This document shows, one piece after another, positions 54,239 to 63,305 of a stretch of 64,000 nt of DNA. Each line of letters opens with the position of its first letter. Within the stretch, counting starts at the first letter, position 1. The notes under the pieces were generated by a model. The model was not told the DNA's origin. It worked only from the letters and a program-made list of their open reading frames with translations, and did no database searches. A program made the translations under genes and the position numbers. Origin of the DNA: Pseudomonas sp. BGI-2 (GTDB lineage: Bacteria; Pseudomonadota; Gammaproteobacteria; Pseudomonadales; Pseudomonadaceae); contig NZ_SISB01000012.1 in assembly GCF_004310295.1 (NCBI RefSeq), positions 1 through 64,000 on the forward strand, in the 5' to 3' direction.

Positions 54239-56599
54239 ATGTCTAACGCCACGAGTCACCGCGACCATGATCACGTCCATCCGGTGAAATCCCACGATGG
54301 TGGTCTACACGATCCAGTGTGCGGCATGGCAGTTACCCCGCCGAGCACGTTCAGTGAGCTATACGAGGGGCGGGCATATCAGTTTTGCAGCCTGAAGTGC
54401 CAAGAGAAGTTTCGAGCAGAACCCCAACGTTATGCTGCGAATCCGTCGGGTACCAATCACTCTAGTCGCACTGAACCCGCGGCTGAGCCACAGCTGGGTA
54501 CTGAATTCACTTGCCCTATGCACCCAGAGATACGACAGCCTGACCCCGGCACCTGTCCTAAATGCGGAATGGCATTGGAACCTGTCATGCCAGGGTTGGA
54601 AGAGGAGGAAAACCCCGAGCTCAAGGACTTCACCCGTCGCTTTTGGTGGTCGTTACCGTTAACCGTGATCGTGACCGTGCTCGCCATGGCGGGACATTCA
54701 TTACACCTCCTCTACGGAACCACACAGAACTGGGTGGAGCTGGTCCTTGCAACCCCGGTGACCCTATGGGCCGGCTGGCCCTTTTTTGTGAGGGCCGTAG
54801 CGTCCATTCGTCATCGCAGTCCAAATATGTGGACCTTGATAGGACTGGGTACAGCAGCGGCCTATCTTTACAGCGTCGTGGCGACGTTTTTTCCCCAGAG
54901 CTTTCCCACCAGCTTCATGCAAGATGGCCGCATCGGCGTCTACTTCGAAGCTGCCGCGGTCATCGTCTCACTCACCCTGCTTGGGCAGATTCTCGAGCTC
55001 AAAGCCCGCTCGCAAACCTCCGCCGCCATTAAATCTCTTCTGGGTCTGTCTCCGAAAACCGCACGCAGGATCAATGCCGATGGCACAGAAGAAGACATCC
55101 CTCTGACGCATGTCCACAAGGGTGATCACCTCCGGGTAAGGCCAGGTGAAAAGGTGCCTGTTGATGGCTCAGTACTGGAAGGCGAAAGCGCCGTCGACGA
55201 GTCGATGCTGACCGGAGAACCCGTGCCGGTGATGAAGATAGCTGGAGATAGTCTGATCGGAGCCACGCTCAATACCCATGGCAGTCTGGTGATGGAGGCA
55301 CAGAAGGTTGGGGCCGAGACCATGCTGTCGCAAATCGTACAGATGGTGGCCCGTGCCCAACGTTCTAAAGCCCCCATGCAACGCATGGCTGATGCCATTG
55401 CCGGCTACTTTGTGATGGGCGTCATCGCTATTGCGGTGCTGACGCTCTTGGGCTGGGGGCTCTTTGGTCCTGAACCCAGTTGGGTTTTCGGCCTGATCAA
55501 TGCGGTCGCCGTGCTGATCATTGCCTGCCCCTGTGCTCTGGGGCTCGCGACGCCTATGTCGATTATGGTGTCCACCGGTAAAGCAGCCAGCATGGGCGTG
55601 CTGTTCAGAGATGCCAGTGCCATCGAGAACCTTTGCAAGATCGACACACTGATTGTCGATAAGACCGGCACCCTGACAGAGGGACGTCCAGTGTTTCACA
55701 GCGTGGAGGCTGCACAGAACTTCGACCCCAATGATGTTCTTCAACTCGCTGCCAGTCTCGATCAAGGCAGTGAGCATCCTCTGGCTCACGCAATCGTTGA
55801 TCACGCCCGAGCTGAAAACCTTGTATTGAGCAAACCCGAATCGTTCGAGTCCGGATCCGGGATTGGTGTCAGCGGTATGGTTAGCGGCAAGAAAATTCAA
55901 CTGGGCAATACCGCCTTGATGGAAGAAGCAGGCGTGAGTATCCGGCCCCTCCAATACCGTGCAGAGCTGTTACGACTTGAAGGTATCAGCATCATCTATG
56001 TTGCGGTCGACGGAGTACTGGCTGGATTGCTCGCAGTGTCAGATCCGATCAAACCAACCTCCAAAGAGGCTGTCACCAAGCTCAAGGCTGACAATGTAAA
56101 AATCATCATGGCCACTGGTGATGGCCTCACCACGGCACGAGCTGTCGCCAAGGAGATGGGTATTGAAGAAGTCCACGGTGAAGTGAAGCCTCAGGACAAG
56201 GAGCGCTTGGTCGCGGACCTTCAGCAATACGGTCGGCGGGTTGCCATGGCTGGCGACGGTATCAATGATGCGCCTGCCTTGGCCCGAGCAGATGTGGGCA
56301 TCGCCATGGGGACCGGGACAGACGTCGCGATGAACAGCGCGCAACTGACCTTGGTTAAAGGCGACTTGATGGGAATTCTTCGTGCGCGAGCCCTTTCTGT
56401 CGCGACCGTAAAAAACATGAGGCAGAACCTGGGCTTCGCTTTTCTCTACAACTCGATGGGTATACCACTCGCTGCGGGTCTGTTGTATCCACTGACCGGG
56501 CATCTGTTATCACCGATGGTCGCGGCCATCGCGATGAGCGTCAGCTCTGCATCTGTTGTTTTCAATGCATTGAGGCTGAGAAACATCCGTATAGATTGA
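54239..56599 (+). CDS. Copper-exporting P1B-type ATPase (intact copy)
   Basis: 786 residues. N-terminal YHS domain ([17 protein letters not shown]; about 23-63) and heavy-metal-binding domain ([22 protein letters not shown]; about 85-112) instead of HMA repeats. Eight membrane helices, actuator loop LTGEP, ion-site CPC at 430-432, phosphorylated Asp474 in DKTGT, HP motif in SEHPLAHA, hinge GDGINDAP near 672. Exports Cu(I) to the periplasm. Its homologue at 15340-17613 is dead. Confidence 0.95.
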   Translation: MSNATSHRDHDHVHPVKSHDGGLHDPVCGMAVTPPSTFSELYEGRAYQFCSLKCQEKFRAEPQRYAANPSGTNHSSRTEPAAEPQLGTEFTCPMHPEIRQPDPGTCPKCGMALEPVMPGLEEEENPELKDFTRRFWWSLPLTVIVTVLAMAGHSLHLLYGTTQNWVELVLATPVTLWAGWPFFVRAVASIRHRSPNMWTLIGLGTAAAYLYSVVATFFPQSFPTSFMQDGRIGVYFEAAAVIVSLTLLGQILELKARSQTSAAIKSLLGLSPKTARRINADGTEEDIPLTHVHKGDHLRVRPGEKVPVDGSVLEGESAVDESMLTGEPVPVMKIAGDSLIGATLNTHGSLVMEAQKVGAETMLSQIVQMVARAQRSKAPMQRMADAIAGYFVMGVIAIAVLTLLGWGLFGPEPSWVFGLINAVAVLIIACPCALGLATPMSIMVSTGKAASMGVLFRDASAIENLCKIDTLIVDKTGTLTEGRPVFHSVEAAQNFDPNDVLQLAASLDQGSEHPLAHAIVDHARAENLVLSKPESFESGSGIGVSGMVSGKKIQLGNTALMEEAGVSIRPLQYRAELLRLEGISIIYVAVDGVLAGLLAVSDPIKPTSKEAVTKLKADNVKIIMATGDGLTTARAVAKEMGIEEVHGEVKPQDKERLVADLQQYGRRVAMAGDGINDAPALARADVGIAMGTGTDVAMNSAQLTLVKGDLMGILRARALSVATVKNMRQNLGFAFLYNSMGIPLAAGLLYPLTGHLLSPMVAAIAMSVSSASVVFNALRLRNIRID

Positions 56600-56710
56600 A
56601 GCCTGGGAACCATTCAAACCGGGGCGCAGACACTACTTGACCTTCCTATCGTGTCAACGTTGATGCTGTGGTTGCGGCTAAAGTAGCCGCTCAATACGAG
56701 AGGAATAACT

Positions 56711-56911
56711 ATGTTCGTCTTAGATGTGTCCGGCATTGGTTGCGGCAGCTGCGTTAGCAAAATCACCAAAGCCATTCAATCGTTGGATAACGAGGCAACT
56801 GTTTCGGTGGATCGTGCTGCCGGTAAGGTCAACGTGGAAAGCATCGAAAGCCCGGAGCGAGTCCGCGCTGCTGTTGAAGCGTTGGGGTTTCCTTCCAAGG
56901 TCAGCGCCTGA
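56711..56911 (+). CDS. copZ: CopZ-like copper chaperone
   Basis: 66 residues, one HMA fold with GIGCGSC as copper site and ALGFPSKVSA end. Hands Cu(I) to the adjacent ATPase. Unlike the left-module copy it lacks a Cys-rich tail. ATG behind GAGGAA. Confidence 0.9.
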   Translation: MFVLDVSGIGCGSCVSKITKAIQSLDNEATVSVDRAAGKVNVESIESPERVRAAVEALGFPSKVSA

Positions 56912-56963
56912 GTGCGCTGATCTGCTCCAGCGTTAACGCCCTCATGCACAGACTCTCCTGGGC

Positions 56964-57299
56964 TCATTTCAGATACTCACCGAGCTCCAGCTCCGACAGT
57001 GCTGAAGACTCAATGACCACTGTCCGCTTCGATTCGGCTGACCAGTTCTCTGCCGATTGCTTGGTTTCGGACAATTGGGTTCCTCTGGCAGCAACTTGTT
57101 TACGCCAATAAAACAGGGACATATCACTGCAACCCTTTCGGCGCGCGACTTCTGCCATAGAGAGACTGAGTGGAGGGAGCAACATTTTAAGCAGTGCCGC
57201 TTTTCGTTCGGGTGAATAGAAAGGCATGACCATACTCTTGCCGCCCCCGGAATGCGTTTAAAAAATCCGGAGACACGACAACTACTCTGACACGGGGGG
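56964..57299 (-). mobile_element. IS3-type insertion sequence remnant (truncated orfA)
   Basis: The minus-strand frame (57227 to 56964) reads MPFYSPERKAALLKMLLPPLSLSMAEVARRKGCSDMSLFYWRKQ and stops soon after SELELGEY, far short of a full orfA. orfB is missing. The terminal sequence TGACCCCCCGTGTCAGAGTAG abuts the flgB paralogue, and its TGA supplies or coincides with that gene's stop codon. Confidence 0.7.
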
Positions 57300-57713
57300 T
57301 CACTCTCCACGTATTGCCTTAATTAATCCTTTAAATGAGCCATTTAATCGAGTAAAAGCCGCCTCGAAATGAATTTCATTCTCCGTATACTTCGCGATTT
57401 CGATCTGCTGATCCACGGTATTTTGGTCAAGGGACGGTTGATTTTGAGTTCTGTAAAGTAAAGCACGCCCATCAGAGTCGCCTTCTGAGCCACTTCCATG
57501 AATATGATTTCGGCTTGTTGTTTGTAAAGAAAACTGAGTGCTCGCAACTCGCTTTGACTGTTCTGCAAGCAAGGTAGGAAAGTCCAGATCGCGAGCCTTA
57601 AAATTCGGTGTGTCGGCGTTGACGATATTGTTGCTCAGCACCTCAGCTCTTTGACTACGATAGATTAAAGCTCTTTCTGCAGAGCCAACGGCCTTATCAA
57701 AATTAATACTCAT
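57300..57713 (-). CDS. Orphan FlgB paralogue inside the copper island
   Basis: 137 residues from ATG 57713 behind AAAGGTG. Rod motif RAEVLSNNIVNADTPNFKARDLDF and C-terminal FTRLNGSFKGLIKAIRGE are intact, but many positions differ from the core FlgB at 10530. No flgC or other flagellar gene follows; an IS remnant begins at the stop. The GC is lower than the core copy. Likely a fragment of a second flagellar cluster carried as cargo. Whether it is expressed is unclear. Confidence 0.88.
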   Translation of the reverse strand: MSINFDKAVGSAERALIYRSQRAEVLSNNIVNADTPNFKARDLDFPTLLAEQSKRVASTQFSLQTTSRNHIHGSGSEGDSDGRALLYRTQNQPSLDQNTVDQQIEIAKYTENEIHFEAAFTRLNGSFKGLIKAIRGE

Positions 57714-58000
57714 GCCAAATCACCTTTGTGGGTAACTTCCAGTTCCAACACAATCCGCATAGCGAGCACTCAGGTTAAAATAATGGGTCCACATTGGTGA
57801 GTTTCAGATTCTCAGCAGTTATTAAAAAGCTGTCGAGCACTTTAAGAACGTTAAATTCCGCCGACATCCGTCGTATTCGCTGAAAATGACTGGAGGCTTA
57901 CAAGTTTGTCATATATTGGTTTTTAAGCGGTTAATTGCAGCTTTGGATGGACGAGACCATACGGATTAAGCCGCATGATGTTCAAGAGGGAAATCGCAAC

Positions 58001-58020
58001 CTGACACAACTGTAATATTC
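58001..58020 (+). promoter_or_regulatory. CopR-type box before ptrA
   Basis: CTGACACAACTGTAATATTC, with CTGACAG 13 bases further. About 120 bases before the ptrA ATG. 57714-58141 otherwise shows no gene. Confidence 0.55.
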
Positions 58021-58141
58021 ACCTAAGGTTTCTGACAGGGGATAAGTCTTAAGGTGACATCGAGCCTTGAGCTCAGTCCCGAGAATCATCTCTTGATGGG
58101 GATTCTACGGGGCAACCAAATACTTATCCGAGGCTACCCAA

Positions 58142-58348
58142 ATGAAATCCATGAAAACCCTATTGGTTATTGCAGCTTTGACCGTTTCTTCTCTGGCGAT
58201 TGCCGAAGGCGGCGGTGACCGGACATTTGCACGTATGGAAGCGGCCAGGAAGGACTCGATGGAGTCGTACCAAATTGCCCAAAAGCAAGGCACTCAACCC
58301 CCGGTAGCCGAGAGCAAAGCCAAAGCCGTCGACCATGCCAACTGCTGA
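58142..58348 (+). CDS. ptrA: Copper-inducible regulator-like protein PtrA
   Basis: 68 residues. Signal-like N-terminus (MKSMKTLLVIAALTVSSLAIA), then EGGGDRTFARMEAARKDSMESYQ and KAVDHANC. Matches PtrA, a small copper-induced protein known in P. aeruginosa as a suppressor of type III secretion. The N-terminus looks exported, which sits oddly with a cytoplasmic regulator role. Between two CopR-type boxes. Confidence 0.85.
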   Translation: MKSMKTLLVIAALTVSSLAIAEGGGDRTFARMEAARKDSMESYQIAQKQGTQPPVAESKAKAVDHANC

Positions 58349-58369
58349 TCCATTTGGCGGGTTCCCAAG

Positions 58370-58387
58370 CTGACAGAAATGTAATCC
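58370..58387 (+). promoter_or_regulatory. CopR-type box before copAB
   Basis: CTGACAGAAATGTAATCC, the best-conserved member of the set, about 180 bases before copA. Confidence 0.65.
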
Positions 58388-58568
58388 CCTTGATAGTCAA
58401 AATGTGGCAACTTCTGAGCTCGCCTGCCGTATAAATTTTGTCATTTGCGGCGGCGGGCAAGACTCATAGGGATTCAAGACGAACTCCAGAGAAATTGCCC
58501 CAACCGGTAAGCAAAACGCAAAAAGTGTTTCGCACGGCTTCCCTTTTGACTGAGTGGACATAAACGGC

Positions 58569-60464
58569 ATGCATTCCAAAACCTCTAGACGGACATTCGT
58601 TAAAGGCCTGGCCGCTGGTGGCATCCTTGGCGGTCTTGGCCTATGGCGCACTCCGGTATGGGCGGTGACCAGTCCCGGTTTTCCAAACGTACTGACCGGT
58701 AACGAATTTGATCTGTTCATTGGTGAAACCCCAGTGAACATCACCGGCTCGGCGCGCACGGCGATGACCATCAATGGCTCTTTGCCGGGACCGCTGCTGC
58801 GCTGGCGTGAAGGGGAAACGGTCACTCTGCGAGTGAAAAACCGCCTGGATCAGGACACCTCTATCCATTGGCACGGGATCCTCCTCCCGGCCAATATGGA
58901 CGGTGTACCAGGCTTGAGCTTTCACGGTATCGCGCCGGATGGCATGTATGAGTACAAATTCAAAGTCCATCAGAATGGTACTTACTGGTACCACAGCCAC
59001 TCAGGTTTGCAGGAACAGGCAGGTGTCTACGGGCCCATCGTGATCGATTCGAAAGAACCTGAACCTTTCCAATACAACCGCGATTACGTGGTGATGCTGA
59101 CCGACTGGACCGATGAAGATCCTGGTCGGGTCATGGCCAAGCTCAAGAAACAGTCGGACTACTACAATTTCCACAAACGTACCGTTGGCAACTTCATCGA
59201 CGATGTCAGCGAGAAAGGCTGGGCCGCGACGGTGGCGGATCGGAAGATGTGGGCCGAGATGAAAATGAACCCCACCGATCTCGCCGACGTCAGTGGGTAT
59301 ACCTACACCTATCTCATGAATGGCCAAGCCCCTGACGGTAACTGGACCGGAATTTTCAAACCGGGTGAAAAGCTGCGCCTGCGCTTCATCAACGGTTCGG
59401 GCATGAGTTATTTCGATGTTCGTATCCCAGGCTTGAAAATGACCGTGGTGGCCGCCGATGGCCAGTACGTGAACCCGGTCAGCGTCGACGAATTCCGCAT
59501 CGCTGTGGCAGAAACCTATGACGTGATCGTGGAGCCTGTCAGCGCAGAGGCTTACACCATTTTCGCTCAGTCCATGGATCGAACCGGATATGCCCGCGGA
59601 ACCCTGGCCGTGCGTGAAGGGTTGAAGGCGCCGGTCCCGGCGATCGACCCGCGTCCCCTCGTCACCATGGATGATATGGGGATGGGCGGAATGGATCACG
59701 GCGACATGGCCGGCATGGACCACAGCACCATGAAACCGGGCGACATGGCCGGCATGGATCACAGCACCATAAAACCGGGCGATATGTCTGGCATGGATCA
59801 CAGCAAGATGACTGGCATGGATCAGGGCGATATGTCCGGCATGACTGGTATGGATCACAGCAAGATGACCGGCATGGATCAGGGTGATATGTCCGCCGGC
59901 ATGGATCACAGCAAGATGGCAGGCATGGGCACAGGAGCCATGCAATCTCACCCGGCTTCCGAAACCAACAACCCGTTGGTTGATATGCAAGCCATGAGCA
60001 CAGCGCCGAAGCTGAACGACCCAGGTATTGGCTTGCGCAACAACGGCCGTCGCGTGCTTACTTACTCAGACCTTAAGAGCACTTTCCAGGACCCGGATGG
60101 CCGCGAGCCCAATCGCACCATTGAGCTGCATCTGACCGGTCATATGGAAAAGTTCGCTTGGTCATTTAACGGCATAAAATTCTCTGACGCGGAACCATTG
60201 CGCCTCAAGTATGGCGAGCGGCTCCGTATCACCTTGGTGAACGACACCATGATGACCCACCCCATCCACCTCCACGGCATGTGGAGTGACCTTGAGGATG
60301 AGGACGGCAATTTCATGGTGCGCAAACACACGATCGACATGCCACCTGGCACTAAGCGCAGCTATCGAGTAACAGCTGATGCGCTGGGGCGCTGGGCCTA
60401 TCACTGCCACCTGCTATTTCACATGGAAATGGGCATGTTCCGTGAAGTACGGGTTGATGAGTAA
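58569..60464 (+). CDS. copA: Multicopper oxidase CopA
   Basis: 631 residues from ATG 58569. A twin-arginine signal (SRRTFVKGLAAGG) exports it folded. Copper sites: SIHWHGILLPANMDG, YWYHSHSGLQEQ, HPIHLHGMW and the T1 centre HCHLLFHMEMGMF. Residues about 375-455 are Met/His repeats (GMDHSKM, GMDQGDM). Oxidises Cu(I) in the periplasm. First gene of copA-x-copB-cytochrome-DUF411. Confidence 0.95.
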   Translation: MHSKTSRRTFVKGLAAGGILGGLGLWRTPVWAVTSPGFPNVLTGNEFDLFIGETPVNITGSARTAMTINGSLPGPLLRWREGETVTLRVKNRLDQDTSIHWHGILLPANMDGVPGLSFHGIAPDGMYEYKFKVHQNGTYWYHSHSGLQEQAGVYGPIVIDSKEPEPFQYNRDYVVMLTDWTDEDPGRVMAKLKKQSDYYNFHKRTVGNFIDDVSEKGWAATVADRKMWAEMKMNPTDLADVSGYTYTYLMNGQAPDGNWTGIFKPGEKLRLRFINGSGMSYFDVRIPGLKMTVVAADGQYVNPVSVDEFRIAVAETYDVIVEPVSAEAYTIFAQSMDRTGYARGTLAVREGLKAPVPAIDPRPLVTMDDMGMGGMDHGDMAGMDHSTMKPGDMAGMDHSTIKPGDMSGMDHSKMTGMDQGDMSGMTGMDHSKMTGMDQGDMSAGMDHSKMAGMGTGAMQSHPASETNNPLVDMQAMSTAPKLNDPGIGLRNNGRRVLTYSDLKSTFQDPDGREPNRTIELHLTGHMEKFAWSFNGIKFSDAEPLRLKYGERLRITLVNDTMMTHPIHLHGMWSDLEDEDGNFMVRKHTIDMPPGTKRSYRVTADALGRWAYHCHLLFHMEMGMFREVRVDE

Positions 60465-60476
60465 AGGAGACGGGTT

Positions 60477-60734
60477 ATGAGTACATATCTGAATCGTAAG
60501 TCGCTGATCGGTTGCGCCCTTGCCATTGGCCTGTTGGGTGGAGTGCCCTTTGCACTGGCAGGAGAAAGCAGTGGTGAGCATTCCCATCCCGCTCCTGCAT
60601 CATCAACGGACCAGCCAGAGCCAACGCAAAAGTCCAAGGCCAATGAATCCAAAACCGATCACGATTCTATGGATCACAGCAAGATGAGTGAAGAGTCGAT
60701 GGATCATGACCAAAAAACCAAAAAAGCGGATTGA
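60477..60734 (+). CDS. Small Met/His-rich periplasmic protein between copA and copB
   Basis: 85 residues, signal peptide ending FALA. The rest is polar with MDHSKM and MDHDQ repeats like those of CopA and CopB. Probably a copper-binding peptide. 12 bases after copA and 4 before copB. Confidence 0.7.
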   Translation: MSTYLNRKSLIGCALAIGLLGGVPFALAGESSGEHSHPAPASSTDQPEPTQKSKANESKTDHDSMDHSKMSEESMDHDQKTKKAD

Positions 60735-60738
60735 GATC

Positions 60739-61806
60739 ATGACCAATAAGCTTTTACGTCCGACCCTGATGGCGCTGACGGTTTCAGTCAGCACCGCTTT
60801 TGTTGGCTGGGCCAGCGCCGCTGAAGAGATGGATCCGTCGATGACCATGTCCTCGGGAACGGAGTCGAAACCGACGGTGCCTCCAAAGTCGATCCCAGCC
60901 AAAGACAACCAGATGGATCATTCCAAGATGGATCATGGTTCGATGGAGTCTATGGACCACAGCAAAATGAACATGGACCAAAGCCAAGAAAAGCCGATGG
61001 ACCATAGCAAAATGAATCATGGGCAAATGGACAAAGGCCAGATGGAAGGCATGGATCACAGCAAAATGAAGATGGATGCCGGGGCGACCAGCACGAGTCG
61101 AACTCCCATTCCCGTATTGACAGATGCTGATCGTAAAGCTGCTTTTCCGCCAGTGGCAGGCCACGGTGTTCATGACAAAAGCCTCAACACATTCTTTCTG
61201 CTTGATCAGTTCGAGTATCAGGACGCTGATAACGGCAGTGCCCTGAGTTGGGATGCAAAAGGCTGGATTGGTGGCGACATTGATCGTTTATGGCTGCGGT
61301 CGGAGGGGGAGCGTACCAATGGTGTGACTGAAGACGCCGAACTCCAAGCGCTTTGGGGGCACTCGATCAGTCCGTGGTGGGATGTGGTGACCGGCGTGCG
61401 TCAGGATTTTAAACCAGGCTCGCCACAGACCTGGGGCGCCTTCGGTATCCAGGGTCTGGCCCTCTACAACTTCGAAGCTGAAGCCACCGCTTTCATTGGT
61501 GAGAACGGCCAGACCGCGGCTCGGTTAGAGGGCGACTACGACATTCTGCTGACCAATCGCCTGATCCTGCAGCCCACAGCCGAAATGAACTTTTACGGAA
61601 AAAACGATCCTCAACGCGGCATTGGTTCTGGTTTGGCCAATACCGAAGTGGGTTTGCGGTTGCGCTACGAGATTGTCCGTGAGTTTGCCCCCTACATCGG
61701 GGTTACCTGGAGTCGCTCTTATGGCAAGACCGCCGACCTCGCTAGCGATGAAGGAGAGGATGCGAACGAGGCGCGATTTGTCGCCGGTATTCGGATGTGG
61801 TTTTGA
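60739..61806 (+). CDS. copB: Outer-membrane copper resistance protein CopB
   Basis: 355 residues from ATG 60739; an in-frame start at 60688 overlaps the preceding gene. Signal peptide ends ASAA. Residues 50-120 hold MDHSKM repeats; from about 150 a beta-barrel of the CopB family ([29 protein letters not shown]... FVAGIRMWF). Terminal Phe suits outer-membrane insertion. Thought to sequester or export copper. Confidence 0.93.
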   Translation: MTNKLLRPTLMALTVSVSTAFVGWASAAEEMDPSMTMSSGTESKPTVPPKSIPAKDNQMDHSKMDHGSMESMDHSKMNMDQSQEKPMDHSKMNHGQMDKGQMEGMDHSKMKMDAGATSTSRTPIPVLTDADRKAAFPPVAGHGVHDKSLNTFFLLDQFEYQDADNGSALSWDAKGWIGGDIDRLWLRSEGERTNGVTEDAELQALWGHSISPWWDVVTGVRQDFKPGSPQTWGAFGIQGLALYNFEAEATAFIGENGQTAARLEGDYDILLTNRLILQPTAEMNFYGKNDPQRGIGSGLANTEVGLRLRYEIVREFAPYIGVTWSRSYGKTADLASDEGEDANEARFVAGIRMWF

Positions 61807-61815
61807 GAGCCTGAC

Positions 61816-62631
61816 ATGAAAAGAACATTGAAAACATTAACTGCTGCTGGTGTGGTCGCCGCAATAGTAGGTGCCGGCGTGGTGTATTTTGGTGTGATTA
61901 ATGTTGGGGCGGATGATCCACATTCCGAACTCGTTTACTCACTGCTGTCCACTGCTCGGGATCGCTCGATAGCAGTGCGTTCACGCGACATCAAAGTTCC
62001 CGACTTGACCGACGGAACTCTCGTTCGGGCAGGTGCTGGCAACTACAACTCAATGTGCATTGGCTGCCACCTTGCTCCGGGTCTCGCAGGAACCGAGTTA
62101 AGTAATAGCCTTTACCCTGCACCTCCAAATCTTTCAAAACTGGGCGTTGATGGAAACCCTGCCGCAGCGTTCTGGATCATCAAGCATGGAATCAAATCCA
62201 CAGGCATGCCCGCCTGGGGTAAAAGCATGGCCGATCCCTACATCTGGGGGATGGTCGCTTTTCTCCAGCAGCTGCCTGCATTGAACGCGGAGCAATTCAA
62301 CGCCCTAGTAGCCAGCAGCGGTGGCCATCAACACGGTGGCGGCGAGAGCAAAATGCATGACCATGAAGGCCAGCATGATGCCCAAAAAGGGGCTGCTGCT
62401 GGACATCATGATGCGGGTGCAGCCGAAGAGGTAGCCAAAGCAGACGACCATCATGGCGAGAAAAACAGCGCCCATGCTCATGAGGCTGCCGCAGCACCTA
62501 CTCAGGATGAAAGTCCCGAACACGCCCATCCTCAGGGTGCCGAGGCTTCACTTGACGCTTCTGCAACTCCTGCCGCTCAACTAAAAACTCATCCCCATGC
62601 AGATGGGAAGGAGCATACCCATGCGAAATAA
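61816..62631 (+). CDS. Membrane-anchored cytochrome c with His-rich tail
   Basis: 271 residues. An N-terminal anchor (LTAAGVVAAIVGAGVVYF), haem site CIGCH near residue 76, Met ligand in KSTGMPAWG. Residues after about 170 are a His/Ala/Glu tail that could bind metal. Possibly accepts electrons from copper oxidation. Its stop overlaps the DUF411 start. Confidence 0.85.
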   Translation: MKRTLKTLTAAGVVAAIVGAGVVYFGVINVGADDPHSELVYSLLSTARDRSIAVRSRDIKVPDLTDGTLVRAGAGNYNSMCIGCHLAPGLAGTELSNSLYPAPPNLSKLGVDGNPAAAFWIIKHGIKSTGMPAWGKSMADPYIWGMVAFLQQLPALNAEQFNALVASSGGHQHGGGESKMHDHEGQHDAQKGAAAGHHDAGAAEEVAKADDHHGEKNSAHAHEAAAAPTQDESPEHAHPQGAEASLDASATPAAQLKTHPHADGKEHTHAK

Positions 62632-63088
62632 CATTTATCGGCCCGGACGGATACTTCGCCTTGCTGCATTCGCGGCTCTGTTGATCAGTTCAGTTGGTCA
62701 TGCAGCAGAATCGCTGACGATCGACGTCCATCGTGACGCTAACTGTGGATGCTGCAAGAAGTGGATGCAGCACCTTGAAGCCAACGGCTTCACCGTCGTT
62801 GATCATGTAGAAACCAACATGAGCGCGGTCAAGCAGGACCTGGGTGTTGTTCCGCGTCTCTCGTCATGCCACACCGCGGTGTTCAACGGAAAGTTTGTTG
62901 AAGGCCACGTACCTACTGAGCAAATAGTTGCTTTGAGCAAACGCGATGACCTTCTCGGAGTTGCTGTACCCGGCATGCCGGCAGGCTCGCCTGGTATGGA
63001 GGTCGGTGGGAAGCAGGATGCGTATCAGGTCATCGGTCTGAGCAAAGCAGGTACCGACCAAGTGATCGCTGAGTACCCGGCAAACTAA
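62621..63088 (+). CDS. Periplasmic DUF411 metal-binding protein (right copper locus)
   Basis: 155 residues from ATG 62621 behind GGAAGGAG, overlapping the cytochrome by 11 bases. Signal peptide ends GHAA. DANCGCCKKWM, SCHTAVF, FVEGHVP and GVAVPGMPAGSPGME are conserved. Homologue of 14486-14926. Last gene of the operon. Confidence 0.88.
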   Translation: MRNNIYRPGRILRLAAFAALLISSVGHAAESLTIDVHRDANCGCCKKWMQHLEANGFTVVDHVETNMSAVKQDLGVVPRLSSCHTAVFNGKFVEGHVPTEQIVALSKRDDLLGVAVPGMPAGSPGMEVGGKQDAYQVIGLSKAGTDQVIAEYPAN

Positions 63089-63305
63089 TCACAAACGTTC
63101 ATAACCCGAACGATGGTAAACCGGTCGATCCGGCATCGGCAAAACCCTCAAATATCCAGGTGCGAAATGCACCACAAAGAAATTGGGAGTCGGCGCGCGA
63201 ATGGCCCATCATGGCCCAGCATCAATACGATGCCGCAGTCAGATGCCGAATGACTATACGTGTGCGGTCGGCACGGACAAAAGCGGAAGTGGGCCGAGCT
63301 AGATA

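Noticed and set aside
56638..56665. TTGACCTTCC near the right-hand copZ as a CueR site
   Set aside because: Only one half of the dyad is present and the complementary GGAAGG half is missing.
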